Positions 7,915 to 16,179 are shown, counted from the first letter of the stretch. The stretch: 64,000 nucleotides of DNA from Plantactinospora sp040120695 (GCF_040120695.1 NZ_JBEEAC010000022.1:60783-124782); one strand, 5' to 3'. The notes: generated by a model not told the origin, from the sequence alone. Numbers and translations are program-made.

Positions 7915-8237
7915 GCAAGGAACGGGCCCGCCGCCGTGCGGTTCGGCTGGCCGAGGCGGAGCGGGAACGGGCCGCCCGGGCGCGGAGGGTGGCCCGGCGT
8001 CAGCGCCGGCGAGCCGTGCTGCGCCGGATCACCCCGCGACTGCCGGATCGGCGTACCGGGCGATTGTTCGCGCGGCGCAGCCGGGGCGAGCGGGCCGGGG
8101 TGGTCGTACTCTCGGGGGCGGCGGTGATCGGCATCTGGCTGCTCGTCGACGACCTGGCCCTGCGGCTCGGCCTGATCGCGCTGCTGTTACTGGTGCTGCC
8201 GGCGGTCGTGGTGATCGCGCTGGGCCGCCGGACCTGA
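7911..8237 (+). CDS. Basic small membrane protein (108 aa), hisH-priA interval
   Basis: The first 60 residues are strongly basic (SKERARRRAVRLAEAERERA, then RRVARRQRRR) and likely helical and cytoplasmic. Two hydrophobic segments follow: AGVVVLSGAAVIGIWLLV and LGLIALLLLVLPAVVVIAL. It begins at GTG 7911 overlapping the previous stop and ends 35 bp before priA, so it belongs to the his operon by position. The frame is open further upstream, but those residues belong to other genes. A similar basic membrane protein near hisA is common in actinomycetes as a hypothetical protein; its role is unknown. Confidence 0.7.
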   Translation: MSKERARRRAVRLAEAERERAARARRVARRQRRRAVLRRITPRLPDRRTGRLFARRSRGERAGVVVLSGAAVIGIWLLVDDLALRLGLIALLLLVLPAVVVIALGRRT

Positions 8238-8272
8238 GCACCACCTTCGTTCCGCCAACCGAGGAGGGCCCG

Positions 8273-8998
8273 TTGAGCCTGACCCTGCTTCCCGCCGTCG
8301 ATGTCGCGAACGGCCAGGCCGTCCGCCTGGTTCAGGGCGCCGCGGGCAGTGAGACCAGTTACGGCGAGCCGTTGGAGGCGGCCCTGGCCTGGCAGCGGGA
8401 CGGCGCCGACTGGATCCACCTGGTCGACCTCGACGCCGCGTTCGGCCGGGGCTCGAACGCCGAACTCCTGGCCGAGGTGGTCGGCCGGCTCGACGTCAAG
8501 GTGGAACTCTCCGGTGGGATCCGGGACGACGAGTCGCTGCGTGCGGCGTTGGGCACCGGGGCGGCCCGGGTCAACATCGGCACCGCCGCCCTGGAGGACC
8601 CGCAGTGGTGCGACCGCGTCGTCGGCGAGTACGGCGACCGGGTTGCCATCGGGCTGGACGTGCGCGGGCGTACCCTGTCGGCCCGGGGCTGGACCCGGGA
8701 CGGCGGCGACCTGTTCGAGGTGCTCGATCGGCTCGACAAGGCGGGGACGGCGCGGTACGTGGTGACCGACATCACCAAGGACGGCATGATGCGCGGCCCC
8801 AACCTCGACCTGCTGCGTGAGGTCTGCGCTCGTACCGACGCCCCGGTGATCGCCTCCGGCGGCGTCTCGACCCTGGACGACCTGCGGGCGCTCGCCACGC
8901 TGGAACCGGTCGGGGTGGAGGGCGTGATCGCCGGCAAGGCGCTCTACGCCGGTGCGTTCACCGTCGCCGAGGCCCTCGCCGTGCTACGCGCGGCATGA
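8273..8998 (+). CDS. priA: Bifunctional phosphoribosyl isomerase (HisA/TrpF)
   Basis: A 241-residue (beta-alpha)8 barrel isomerase. It opens LTLLPAVDVANGQAVRLVQG with the catalytic Asp of HisA/PriA, followed by ELSGGIRDDESLR, GLDVRGRTLSARGW, and VVTDITKDGMMRGPNLDLL containing the second catalytic Asp. Actinobacterial PriA performs both ProFAR isomerisation in His synthesis and phosphoribosyl-anthranilate isomerisation in Trp synthesis; no trpF is seen beside trpC-B-A in this window, which fits. Start is TTG 8273 with a clear GAGGAGGG seven bases upstream. Substrate range is inferred from lineage, not shown directly. Confidence 0.92.
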   Translation: MSLTLLPAVDVANGQAVRLVQGAAGSETSYGEPLEAALAWQRDGADWIHLVDLDAAFGRGSNAELLAEVVGRLDVKVELSGGIRDDESLRAALGTGAARVNIGTAALEDPQWCDRVVGEYGDRVAIGLDVRGRTLSARGWTRDGGDLFEVLDRLDKAGTARYVVTDITKDGMMRGPNLDLLREVCARTDAPVIASGGVSTLDDLRALATLEPVGVEGVIAGKALYAGAFTVAEALAVLRAA

Positions 8999-9037
8999 CG
9001 GCGTGTGGCATGACCGCGTGTGACATGACGGCGTGCG
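8993..9037 (+). repeat. 15-bp tandem repeat at the 3' end of priA
   Basis: Three imperfect copies of GCATGACGGCGTGTG start at 8993, 9008 and 9023. The first copy contains the priA stop codon; the other two lie in the 140-bp spacer before hisF. No function is evident. Confidence 0.7.
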
Positions 9038-9126
9038 GGGTGCCGGCGCGTGGGTGGGATGGATGGCCGGGTGTGGACGCCAGAGGTGCCGGCGTGCGGG
9101 GTGGACGGATTGATGGCGGCGGCGGT

Positions 9127-9132
9127 TAGGCT
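9127..9132 (+). promoter_or_regulatory. -10 element TAGGCT for leaderless hisF
   Basis: TAGGCT matches TANNNT and ends exactly six bases before ATG 9139, so transcription would start at or one base before the start codon. No Shine-Dalgarno sequence is present. hisF therefore probably has its own leaderless promoter rather than depending only on read-through from priA. Confidence 0.55.
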
Positions 9133-9138
9133 CGGCAG

Positions 9139-9909
9139 ATGACGGTGGCGGTGCGGGTGATCCCCTGTCTCGACGTGGACGCGGGGCGGGTCGTCAAGGG
9201 CGTCAACTTCGTCGACCTGCGGGACGCGGGCGATCCGGTCGAGCTGGCCGCGGCGTACGACGAGGCGGGTGCCGACGAGCTGACCTTCCTGGACGTGACC
9301 GCCTCCTCCGATGACCGGGGCACCATGCTCGACGTGGTGCGCCGGACCGCCGAGACGGTCTTCATCCCGCTCACCGTCGGCGGCGGCGTGCGTCGGGTCG
9401 CCGACGTCGACGTCCTGCTCCGGGCGGGTGCGGACAAGGTGGGGGTGAACACCGCCGCGATCGCCCGCCCGGAGCTGATCGCCGAGATCGCCGAGCGGTT
9501 CGGGCGGCAGGTGCTGGTGCTCTCGCTGGACGTGCGGCGTGCTCCCGCCGGCACCAGCACCGAGAGCGGCTTCGAGGTGACCACCCACGGCGGCCGGCGC
9601 GGCACCGGAATCGACGCGGTCGCCTGGGCCGCCCGGGCGGCCGAACTGGGCGCCGGGGAGATCCTGCTCAACTCGATGGACGCGGACGGCACCAAGGCCG
9701 GATTCGACCTGGAGCTGATCGGCGCGGTGCGGCGGGTGGTGGACGTGCCGGTGGTGGCCAGTGGCGGGGCCGGCGCGGTCGCCCACTTTCCCTCGGCGGT
9801 GGCGGCCGGCGCCGACGCGGTGCTCGCGGCCAGCGTCTTCCACTTCGGCGAGCTGAGCGTCGGCGAGGTCAAGGACGCGCTGCGCGACGCCGGCCACCCT
9901 GTCCGCTGA
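9139..9909 (+). CDS. hisF: Imidazole glycerol phosphate synthase, cyclase subunit
   Basis: Barrel enzyme that closes the imidazole ring with ammonia from HisH. Both catalytic aspartates are visible: VIPCLDVDAGRVVKGVNF at the N-terminus and NSMDADGTKAGFDLEL in the second half. Phosphate-binding loops FIPLTVGGGVRRVADVD and VVASGGAGAVAHF are present. The 256-residue length is normal. It is the last gene of the his cluster; a promoter-like TAGGCT sits directly upstream. Low-complexity DNA follows the stop. Confidence 0.95.
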   Translation: MTVAVRVIPCLDVDAGRVVKGVNFVDLRDAGDPVELAAAYDEAGADELTFLDVTASSDDRGTMLDVVRRTAETVFIPLTVGGGVRRVADVDVLLRAGADKVGVNTAAIARPELIAEIAERFGRQVLVLSLDVRRAPAGTSTESGFEVTTHGGRRGTGIDAVAWAARAAELGAGEILLNSMDADGTKAGFDLELIGAVRRVVDVPVVASGGAGAVAHFPSAVAAGADAVLAASVFHFGELSVGEVKDALRDAGHPVR

Positions 9910-10084
9910 CCCGACCCGACCACCGACCGGACCCGACCCGACCACCTACCGGGCCCGACCCGACCACCGACCGGACCTGATCACCCGGTTCCGTCCGACC
10001 GTCCGGTTCCGCCCGGTCGTCGGGTTCTGCTCGGTCGTCGGGTTCCGACCGGGGCGCTGGTCGGGGCGGCTGGCCGGGCGTCGG
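9910..10084. repeat. Degenerate repeat spacer after hisF
   Basis: The 175-bp spacer is built from diverged copies of an ACCCGACCCGACCACC-type unit (about 9910-9970), then of a GGTTCYGNCCGGTCGTCGG-type unit (about 9985-10050). There is no convincing frame or terminator. It separates the plus-strand his cluster from minus-strand genes. Confidence 0.55.
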
Positions 10085-10540
10085 TTATCCGCTGTTCTCC
10101 GGCGAGCGGCGCGGCATCGGCAGCGTGAACCGGGCGGCGTACTCCTGCACCGCCGCCGCGTGCTCGTCCTCGGCGAGTTCCCAGTCGTGACTGCCGGGAG
10201 AATGCCGCCGGGTCAGCACCCCGTGCACCGTCTCGACCGTGGTGGCGAGACCGCCGTGCGGCCGGGTACGCCACAGGTGCTCCCCGGCGGAGGTGACCCG
10301 GAACCAGCCGTCCGAAACGGTGATCAGACCGGCGCCGACCAGGCGGCGCACCGCTGCCTCGATCTCGTGCCGGGCCGGGAGGGCCCGGTTGAGATGGTCA
10401 GCGGTGGAGAGCACGTCGGCGAGCCGGACGCCCTCAGGTCGACGGGTGCTGCTTGACCGGCGATGCCGGCCGGCACCGCCGGCGATGATCAGTGATACGA
10501 AGATCCATGCGTCGGACCAACGCCATCCCTCATCCCCCAT
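10085..10540 (-). CDS. Hypothetical protein, winged-helix-like (151 aa)
   Basis: The protein begins GDEGWRWSDAWIFVSLIIAG, then an unstructured basic stretch, then a compact helical domain (ADVLSTADHLNRALPARHEI, then VRRLVGAGLITVSDGWFRVT) that resembles a winged-helix fold deciding between two states, as in small DNA-binding proteins. No family name is certain. The frame is open upstream to 10852 but that part is arginine-rich and overlaps the yczE gene, so the ATG at 10540 is chosen; it lacks a strong Shine-Dalgarno. An alternative ATG is at 10594. Neighbours give no clear clue. Confidence 0.55.
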   Translation of the reverse strand: MGDEGWRWSDAWIFVSLIIAGGAGRHRRSSSTRRPEGVRLADVLSTADHLNRALPARHEIEAAVRRLVGAGLITVSDGWFRVTSAGEHLWRTRPHGGLATTVETVHGVLTRRHSPGSHDWELAEDEHAAAVQEYAARFTLPMPRRSPENSG

Positions 10541-10703
10541 GGGGAAATGATGCCGTGCCGGGCCATCCGACGGAACGGTTGTGCACCGGTTCATTCCGCC
10601 GAACCGGAGCGACCCGCGTTCCACGTGGGATGATCCGATCCGGATCGACGATCTTTTTTCTCGGCGGGCAGCCGCGGGTCCGCGGGCATGCCCGTGTCGG
10701 TGG

Positions 10704-11369
10704 TCAGCCGGTACCGGCCTCGGTGACCGTTCGGGGCAGGTCGCCCGGGTCGGTCCGCGACACCGGTGGCACGGTGAACATCGGGATGAAGACGTGCACC
10801 AGCGGACCGATGGCGAGGGCGTACGCCAGCGTGCCGATCCCGACCTGGCCACCGAGGGCGAACCCGATCGCCAGTACGGTCAGCTCGATCACCGTACGGA
10901 CCAGCCGCAGCGACCGGTTCGGCCGGCGGGCGACGTACCCGGTCATCAGGCCGTCGCGCGGCCCGGGGCCGAGGCGGGCGCCGATGTACAGGCCGGTCGC
11001 CATCCCGTTGAGCAGGATGCCGGCGACCAGGAAGCCGATCCGGGTGGGCAGTGCCTGGACGGTGGGCAGCAGGGCGAGCCCGAGGTCGACGGCGAGTCCG
11101 ATGACGACGACGTTGCTCACCGTGCCGACGCCGGGACGCTGGCGCAGCGGGATCCAGAGCAGCAGTACGAGGGCGCCGACGGCGATGGTCACGGTGCCGA
11201 ACGACGCGCCGGTGAGCTTGGAGAGCCCCTGGTGGAAGACATCCCAGGGGTCGAGCCCGAGGGACGCCTCGATCATCAGCGCCATGCTGGCGCCGTAGAG
11301 CGCCAGGCCGACGTAGAGCTGCCCGAGACGCCGGACGAGCCGATCGCCACGGTTGCCAGTTCTTGCCAT
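10704..11369 (-). CDS. YczE/YitT-like integral membrane protein
   Basis: About 221 residues with five hydrophobic segments. Family signatures are GASMALMIEASLGLDPWDVF near the N-terminus, the loop GTVSNVVVIGLAVDLGLALL, and GLYIGARLGPGPRDGLMTG. YczE-type proteins are conserved membrane proteins of unknown transport role. The start is ATG 11369; a TTG at 11390 is possible. It is divergent from a MocR-type regulator, a pairing known for YczR-type MocR proteins and yczE, so the regulator probably controls it through the repeats between them. Confidence 0.8.
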   Translation of the reverse strand: MARTGNRGDRLVRRLGQLYVGLALYGASMALMIEASLGLDPWDVFHQGLSKLTGASFGTVTIAVGALVLLLWIPLRQRPGVGTVSNVVVIGLAVDLGLALLPTVQALPTRIGFLVAGILLNGMATGLYIGARLGPGPRDGLMTGYVARRPNRSLRLVRTVIELTVLAIGFALGGQVGIGTLAYALAIGPLVHVFIPMFTVPPVSRTDPGDLPRTVTEAGTG

Positions 11370-11383
11370 GCATGCCACTCTGA

Positions 11384-11413
11384 GGGCCAATCCGGCGTTT
11401 CTGAAGGTCCAAT
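11384..11413 (+). promoter_or_regulatory. Direct repeats between yczE-like and MocR genes
   Basis: GGGCCAAT at 11384-11391 and GGTCCAAT at 11406-11413 lie 22 bp apart, two helical turns, in the short divergent gap. MocR/GntR-aminotransferase regulators are known to bind direct repeats in such gaps. The second copy lies just before the GAGGTG ribosome site of the regulator gene, so autorepression is plausible. Confidence 0.45.
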
Positions 11414-11428
11414 CGAGGTGAAGTGGCC

Positions 11429-12886
11429 ATGACCAGCCTCGTTCGAGGAGCCCATCTGGGGCGGATGCTCGGGCAGTGGCACGCGTTGCCGGGACGCCGG
11501 CGCAACCCGGACTATGTCGCCTTGGCCGGCGCGGTGCGTGGACTGATCGCCGACGGCCGGCTGCCGCTGGGCGTACGACTGCCGGCCGAGCGGGAGCTGG
11601 CCGAGGCGCTCCGGGTGAGCCGGACCACCGTCACCGCCGCCTACCGGGAACTGCGGGAGAGCGGGCATCTGACCAGCCGCCGGGGCGCCGGCAGTTGGAC
11701 CACGCTGCCCGGCGGGCACCGGGTGGCCAGCTCGGGGCTCTGGACCCCGCAGGACGACCTGGACATGATCGACCTCGGCTGTGCCGCGCTGGCCGCCCCG
11801 GCGCAGCTCGCCTCGGCGGCCCGGGCCGCCGCCGAGGATCTGCCCCGCTACCTCGGCGGCGCCGGCTACCATCCGACCGGGATCGTCGAGCTGCGCACGG
11901 CGGTGGCCCGTTCGTACACCGAGCGTGGTCTGACCACCAGCCCCGAGCAGATCATGGTGACCAACGGCGTACAGCATGCCCTGGACCTGGTGCTCCGGCT
12001 CGCGCTGCCGACCGGCGGCAGCGTACTCGTGGAGTCGCCGACTTATCCGAACGCGCTCGCCGCGCTCGCCGCGCGCCGCGCCCGGATCGCCACCCACGGC
12101 CTGTCCGCCGAGGGCGCCGGCTGGGATGCCGACCTGCTGCTGGGCAGCTTCCGGCAGACCCGTCCCCGACTCGCGTACCTGATCCCGGAGTTCCAGAATC
12201 CCACCGGTCACCTGATGCCGGCCGAGCTGCGCGAACGGGTGGTGGCGACCGCACACGCCAGCGGCACCGACCTGGTGGTCGACGAGTCCTTCGTGGATCT
12301 CGCCCTGGACGGCACCGAGGTCCCCCCGCCGACCGCCGTCTTCGATCGGCACTCCCGGGTCGTCACCATCGGCGGGATGAGCAAGCCGTACTGGGGCGGT
12401 CTGCGGATCGGCTGGATCCGTGCCTCGGCACCCCAGGTGCAGCGACTGGCGGCGGCCCGGGTCGGCGTCGACATGGCCGGTCCGGTGCTGGACCAACTGG
12501 TCGCGGTGCGGCTGCTCGCCGAAGCCGGGACGATCGTCGCGGCCCGCCGGGCGCAGTTGGCCGCCCAGCGCGACGCCCTGCTGGCCGCGCTCGGCGCGGA
12601 GCTGCCGAACTGGCGGGTGCGGACCCCGGCGGGCGGGGTGACGCTCTGGGCCGAGCTGGACGGGCCGATCGCCAGCGCGCTCGCCCGGGCGGCCGAGGAG
12701 GTCGGGGTACGGCTCGCGCCGGGCCCCCGGTTCGGCCTCGACGGCACCCTGGAACGCTTTCTCCGGCTGCCGTTCACGCTGCCCGCCGCCGAGCTGACCG
12801 AGGCGGTACGCCGCATCGCGGCGGTCCGCTACGACATCGACCGGGTGGAACGCCCGCTCTGGCGGGAGCCCGCGGTGATCGCCTGA
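11429..12886 (+). CDS. MocR family regulator (GntR winged helix + aminotransferase fold)
   Basis: The N-terminal 75 residues are a GntR-type helix-turn-helix (LPAERELAEALRVSRTTVTA, then YRELRESGHLTSRRGAG). The rest is a fold-type I aminotransferase domain with the PLP lysine in VTIGGMSKPYWGGLRIGW and the turn EFQNPTGHLMP. Such proteins sense PLP or a PLP-amino acid adduct and regulate a neighbouring gene. Here the neighbour is a YczE-like membrane protein, suggesting the YczR subgroup rather than PdxR; no pdxST genes are nearby. ATG 11429 is preferred over GTG 11423 because GAGGTG at 11415-11420 then has normal spacing. Confidence 0.85.
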   Translation: MTSLVRGAHLGRMLGQWHALPGRRRNPDYVALAGAVRGLIADGRLPLGVRLPAERELAEALRVSRTTVTAAYRELRESGHLTSRRGAGSWTTLPGGHRVASSGLWTPQDDLDMIDLGCAALAAPAQLASAARAAAEDLPRYLGGAGYHPTGIVELRTAVARSYTERGLTTSPEQIMVTNGVQHALDLVLRLALPTGGSVLVESPTYPNALAALAARRARIATHGLSAEGAGWDADLLLGSFRQTRPRLAYLIPEFQNPTGHLMPAELRERVVATAHASGTDLVVDESFVDLALDGTEVPPPTAVFDRHSRVVTIGGMSKPYWGGLRIGWIRASAPQVQRLAAARVGVDMAGPVLDQLVAVRLLAEAGTIVAARRAQLAAQRDALLAALGAELPNWRVRTPAGGVTLWAELDGPIASALARAAEEVGVRLAPGPRFGLDGTLERFLRLPFTLPAAELTEAVRRIAAVRYDIDRVERPLWREPAVIA

Positions 12887-12890
12887 ACGG

Positions 12891-12908
12891 CGCCCGTCGG
12901 TTCGGGCG
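12891..12908. terminator. Hairpin between convergent MocR and STAS-ATPase genes
   Basis: CGCCCG (12891-12896) pairs with CGGGCG (12903-12908) around TCGGTT. It lies five bases after the MocR stop and 36 bp before the end of the convergent gene. The stem is short and no T-run follows, so this is a weak call. Confidence 0.4.
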
Positions 12909-12943
12909 TTCGTCGGTTCGGAGCCGTTTGCGGTTCGAGCCGG

Positions 12944-13756
12944 TCAGGCCGGGTAGCCGGCCCGGGGGATGGTGGCCAGGCTGGGCATGCGCAACCGAGG
13001 CGCCGGAGTGGCGGCCATCCTCGCCCAGACGATCTTGCCGTCGGTGCCGGGCAGCACGCCCCAGTTGGTGACCGACCGGGACACCATGGCCAGCCCACGA
13101 CCGCGTAGGGCGAGCGGTTGCCGCGAATCCGGGGCCGGTTCCCGCCGGGGCGGTGCCGGTACGCCGGGGTGCCGGTCGGCGACCGCGATCCGCAGTCGCT
13201 GCCGGTGGTAACAGAGGGTGAGATCGATCTCGGTGCCCGCGTGCTCGACGGCGTTCGCCACCAGCTCGGAGGCGACGAGCTGGGCATCCTCGGTGACGTC
13301 GGAGAGCCGCCACCGCTCGCAGCACTCCCGGACCAGTCCGCGCGCCGCGCTCACCGCCTGCGGCACCGGTGCCAGCCGCCGGTGGGCCCGCCGGGTGCGG
13401 GCCGTAACGGGATACGGCCGGACCCGGCTGAGCGCCTCGGCGAGCCGGGGGTAGAGCCGGACCCGCCGGGTCGGCAGGCGGCGGAGCAGCTCGGTCAGGG
13501 TCGAGGCCGGGGCGCAGACCAGTACGGTGATGCCACGCCGGCACGCCTCCCGGATCATCACCATCGCCGGCAACAGGGTCGGCAGCAGCCCGTCCGGAGC
13601 GACCCGGGTGCAGTCCACCGCGACGTACGGCGGGTGGTGCGCGATGCAGCGCGAGAACGCCCGTTGCAGCGTGTACGCCTGGGCCACGCTCCACCGGCCC
13701 GCCATGGTGATCACCAAGGCGCCGGTCTCCACGTGTGCTGCCACCGTGGCCACCAT
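12944..13756 (-). CDS. STAS-domain plus HATPase (anti-sigma-type) fusion regulator
   Basis: The first ~100 residues resemble a STAS/anti-sigma-antagonist fold (VETGALVITMAGRWSVAQAY, then YVAVDCTRVAPDGLLPTLLP). The C-terminal half is a GHKL ATPase of the RsbW/SpoIIAB kind, with the N-box ASELVANAVEHAGTEIDL, the G1 region VADRHPGVP and a G2-like GRGLAMVSRSVTNWGV. Fusion of the switch protein and the kinase-like domain in one chain is found in actinomycetes and suggests partner-switch signalling, but no sigma factor is adjacent. The frame is open to 14023; the start is set at ATG 13756 (GTG 13759 also possible), where domain homology begins. Target unknown. Confidence 0.75.
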   Translation of the reverse strand: MVATVAAHVETGALVITMAGRWSVAQAYTLQRAFSRCIAHHPPYVAVDCTRVAPDGLLPTLLPAMVMIREACRRGITVLVCAPASTLTELLRRLPTRRVRLYPRLAEALSRVRPYPVTARTRRAHRRLAPVPQAVSAARGLVRECCERWRLSDVTEDAQLVASELVANAVEHAGTEIDLTLCYHRQRLRIAVADRHPGVPAPPRREPAPDSRQPLALRGRGLAMVSRSVTNWGVLPGTDGKIVWARMAATPAPRLRMPSLATIPRAGYPA

Positions 13757-13937
13757 CACCGGAAACCCCCTCGCCCGTTCGCGCTGCCGGCCGGCCACCC
13801 TGACCCGGCCCGTCGTGCGCCTGATCCTGCTATTACCCCCGTGATGGACCGGTGAAGCCGGCCGGGTGTCATGTTGTCCAGCGGTAGCCGAGCCGGGACG
13901 TCCGGTAGTGCTCCAGGTGGCAGGGCCCTCCGGACAG

Positions 13938-13980
13938 CACCGGACCGCCGCGCGATCGCGGGTCGCGCGGCGGTCCGGTG
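13938..13980. terminator. Perfect 18-bp hairpin downstream of the acyl-CoA synthetase
   Basis: An 18-base left arm (13938-13955) and its exact reverse complement (13963-13980) flank a 7-base loop. It starts 47 bp after the stop of the minus-strand synthetase. A long GC stem without a T-tract is typical of actinomycete terminators. Confidence 0.8.
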
Positions 13981-14026
13981 GGGTGCGGATCCGATCTCCG
14001 GGGGGAGAGACCGGATCCGGCACGGG

Positions 14027-15853
14027 TCAGATCTGGGCGAGGCTGCCCTGGTACATCTGGTCGATCTCCGTCTTGAAGCTGGTCTCCACGGCACGGCGCT
14101 TGATCTTCATCGACGGGGTCATCTCGCCGTCCTCGACGGTCAGGTCGCGGGTCAGCACGGTGACCTTCTTGATCGTCTCCCAGCGGTTCAGCTTCTTGTT
14201 CAACTCGGCGACGTACCCCTCGACCAGGGTGCGCACCTCTGCCGAGCCGACGATCTCGGCGTACGGACGGCCGGCGAGCGGGCCGCCCTCGGCCCAGGTG
14301 GCGATGGCGTCGGCGTCCAGGGTGACCAGCATCGTGCAGTAGTTGCGGGCCTGCCCGATCACCACCACCTGAGAGGTGTACGGGCACAGCGCCTTGAACA
14401 GGCCCTCGATGTGCGACGGCGAGATGTACTTGCCCCCCGACGTCTTGACCAGGTCCTTCTTCCGGTCGGTGATCTTGAGGAAGCCGTCGGCGTCGAGTTC
14501 GCCGATGTCACCGGTCCGGAAGAAGCCGTCCGGGGTGAACGCCTCGGCGGTCTCCTCCGGCAGGTTGTGGTAACCCCGCATCACCGGCGTGCCCCGGAGC
14601 AGGATCTCGCCGTCGGAGTCGATCCGGCACTCCAGGTCGCCCATGGCCTTGCCGACCGTGCCGATCTTGAGCGCGCCGGGCCGGTTGACGAAGTTGCCGG
14701 CACTGGTCTCGGTCAGCCCGTACCCCTCGGAGATCGGCAGGCCGGCGGCGGCGAAGAAGTGTGCGATCTCCTGGCTCAGCGGCGCGGCGCCGGAGACGAG
14801 CACCCGGATCCGGCCGCCCAGCCGGGCCTGGAGCTTGCTGAAGACCAGCTTCTCGGCGAGCCCGTAACGCAGCCGCAGCCCCGCCGAGACCGGCTGCCCG
14901 GCCTGCTCCAGCGCCACCTTGTGCTTGCCGGTCCGGACCGCCCAGGCGAAGATCTTCGCCTTCGCGCCGCCCGCCGTCTGCGCGGTGGTGACCGCCCGGT
15001 TGTAGACCTTCTCGAAGATCCGGGGCGCGCCGCACATCAGCGTCGGCCGGACCACGCCGAGCAGTTCGACCAGCCGATCGAGCCGGCCGTCGACGTAGGT
15101 GGGCATGCCGACGTGGATCACGCCGCAGATCAGCGTCTTGCCGAACGAGTGCGACAGCGGCAGCCAGAGGTACTGCAGGTCCTCCGCCTTGATCAGCCCG
15201 AGCTGCGCCTGGGCCACCCCCTCCCAGCACCATCCGGCGTGCAACAGCTCGACGCCCTTGGGGCGGCCGGTGGTGCCGGAGGTGTAGATCAACGTGGCCA
15301 GGTTGTCCTGGTCGATCCCGGCCACCACCCGGTCGATCTGGTCCGGGTCGCTCTCCAGCGCCAGCGCACCCTGTGCCTCCAGGTCGGCGAGGGTGAGCTG
15401 CGGCGGGGTGGCGTCCGGATCGGCGGACCCGTCGATCAGTACGACGTGGGTCAGCGCGGGCAGTTCCACCCCGGCGATCTTGGCGGCCTGCTCGGCGTTC
15501 TCGGCGATCAGCACCTTCGAGCCGGAGTCCGCGAGGATGAAGGCGGTGTCCTCCGGCTCGGTGGTCGGGTAGACCGTGGTGGTCGCGCCACCGGCGCACA
15601 TGATGCCGAGGTCGGCGAGGACCCAGTCGAGCCGGGTGTTGGCCAGGATCGCCACCCGGTCCTCGTAGTCGACGCCGAGCCCGCGCAGCCCGGCGGCGAT
15701 CGCCTTCGCGCGTTGACCGACCTGTGCCCAGGTCAGCCAGACCGGGCCGGAGTCGTCCGGGGCGGGGTGGGCGAAAGCGTCCCGGTCGGGGGTGGCCGAG
15801 ACACGCTTCAGGAACATGTCGGGGATGGACCGGTAGGGGACGTCGAGTGCCAT
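14027..15853 (-). CDS. Long-chain fatty acid-CoA ligase (AMP-forming)
   Basis: A 608-residue ANL-superfamily enzyme that activates fatty acids to acyl-CoA through an acyl-adenylate. Motifs in order: LIYTSGTTGRPKGVEL (P-loop), SEGYGLTETSAGNF (A5), FRTGDIGELDADGFL (A7) and ITDRKKDLVKTSGGKYISP (A8, hinge and adenylation region). The arrangement fits the FadD15-like long-chain group of actinobacteria. Start is ATG 15853 with GGAGG about 8 bases upstream; codons upstream to 15895 are not family-like. It is a single-gene unit ending at a strong hairpin; a palindrome in its upstream region may be an operator. Exact chain-length preference cannot be read. Confidence 0.9.
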   Translation of the reverse strand: MALDVPYRSIPDMFLKRVSATPDRDAFAHPAPDDSGPVWLTWAQVGQRAKAIAAGLRGLGVDYEDRVAILANTRLDWVLADLGIMCAGGATTTVYPTTEPEDTAFILADSGSKVLIAENAEQAAKIAGVELPALTHVVLIDGSADPDATPPQLTLADLEAQGALALESDPDQIDRVVAGIDQDNLATLIYTSGTTGRPKGVELLHAGWCWEGVAQAQLGLIKAEDLQYLWLPLSHSFGKTLICGVIHVGMPTYVDGRLDRLVELLGVVRPTLMCGAPRIFEKVYNRAVTTAQTAGGAKAKIFAWAVRTGKHKVALEQAGQPVSAGLRLRYGLAEKLVFSKLQARLGGRIRVLVSGAAPLSQEIAHFFAAAGLPISEGYGLTETSAGNFVNRPGALKIGTVGKAMGDLECRIDSDGEILLRGTPVMRGYHNLPEETAEAFTPDGFFRTGDIGELDADGFLKITDRKKDLVKTSGGKYISPSHIEGLFKALCPYTSQVVVIGQARNYCTMLVTLDADAIATWAEGGPLAGRPYAEIVGSAEVRTLVEGYVAELNKKLNRWETIKKVTVLTRDLTVEDGEMTPSMKIKRRAVETSFKTEIDQMYQGSLAQI

Positions 15854-16179
15854 GGCGGGGGGTGCCTCCGGATATCGTCTCGTGACGGTGATCACGTCAA
15901 CTCGCGGTTACCGAAGGGTATTGCCTGCCCCTGCACCTGGGCTAGTCCCGTTCGGCTCCGCCGATCTCGCCGATCGGGTCGCCCACCCGGTCCCCGCCTC
16001 GTGGTTTCTCCGGTTGACCGGAACGGGGCCCGAGTGGCAAACCCGAAATTTCGGGGTACGTCTCTAAGCTATCCAGGCGTCTCCAAGGCTATCCAGGCGT
16101 CGGCCCGGACCGGTCGGACAGGTGCCGCCGCCTGGACCGGGGCGCGGAGGTCATCAACCACGGGTGAGGGTCGTCAACC
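15854..16179. other. Divergent intergenic region with two duplicated stretches
   Basis: The 326-bp gap between the acyl-CoA synthetase and the next plus-strand ORF has no convincing gene. It holds a 14-bp palindrome (16042-16055), a tandem pair CGTCTCTAAGCTATCCAGG / CGTCTCCAAGGCTATCCAGG (16059-16097), and a second pair AGGTCATCAACCACGGGTG / AGGGTCGTCAACCATGGGTC (16148-16186). The second pair runs into the start codon of the next ORF. Two independent short duplications suggest a replication-slippage-prone spacer. Confidence 0.6.
16042..16055. promoter_or_regulatory. 14-bp perfect palindrome CCCGAAATTTCGGG
   Basis: The palindrome has an AT-rich centre in a GC-rich spacer, about 190 bp upstream of the acyl-CoA synthetase start. 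Such sites are typical of dimeric repressors of fatty-acid genes (TetR/FadR-like), but no regulator gene is adjacent. Confidence 0.35.
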
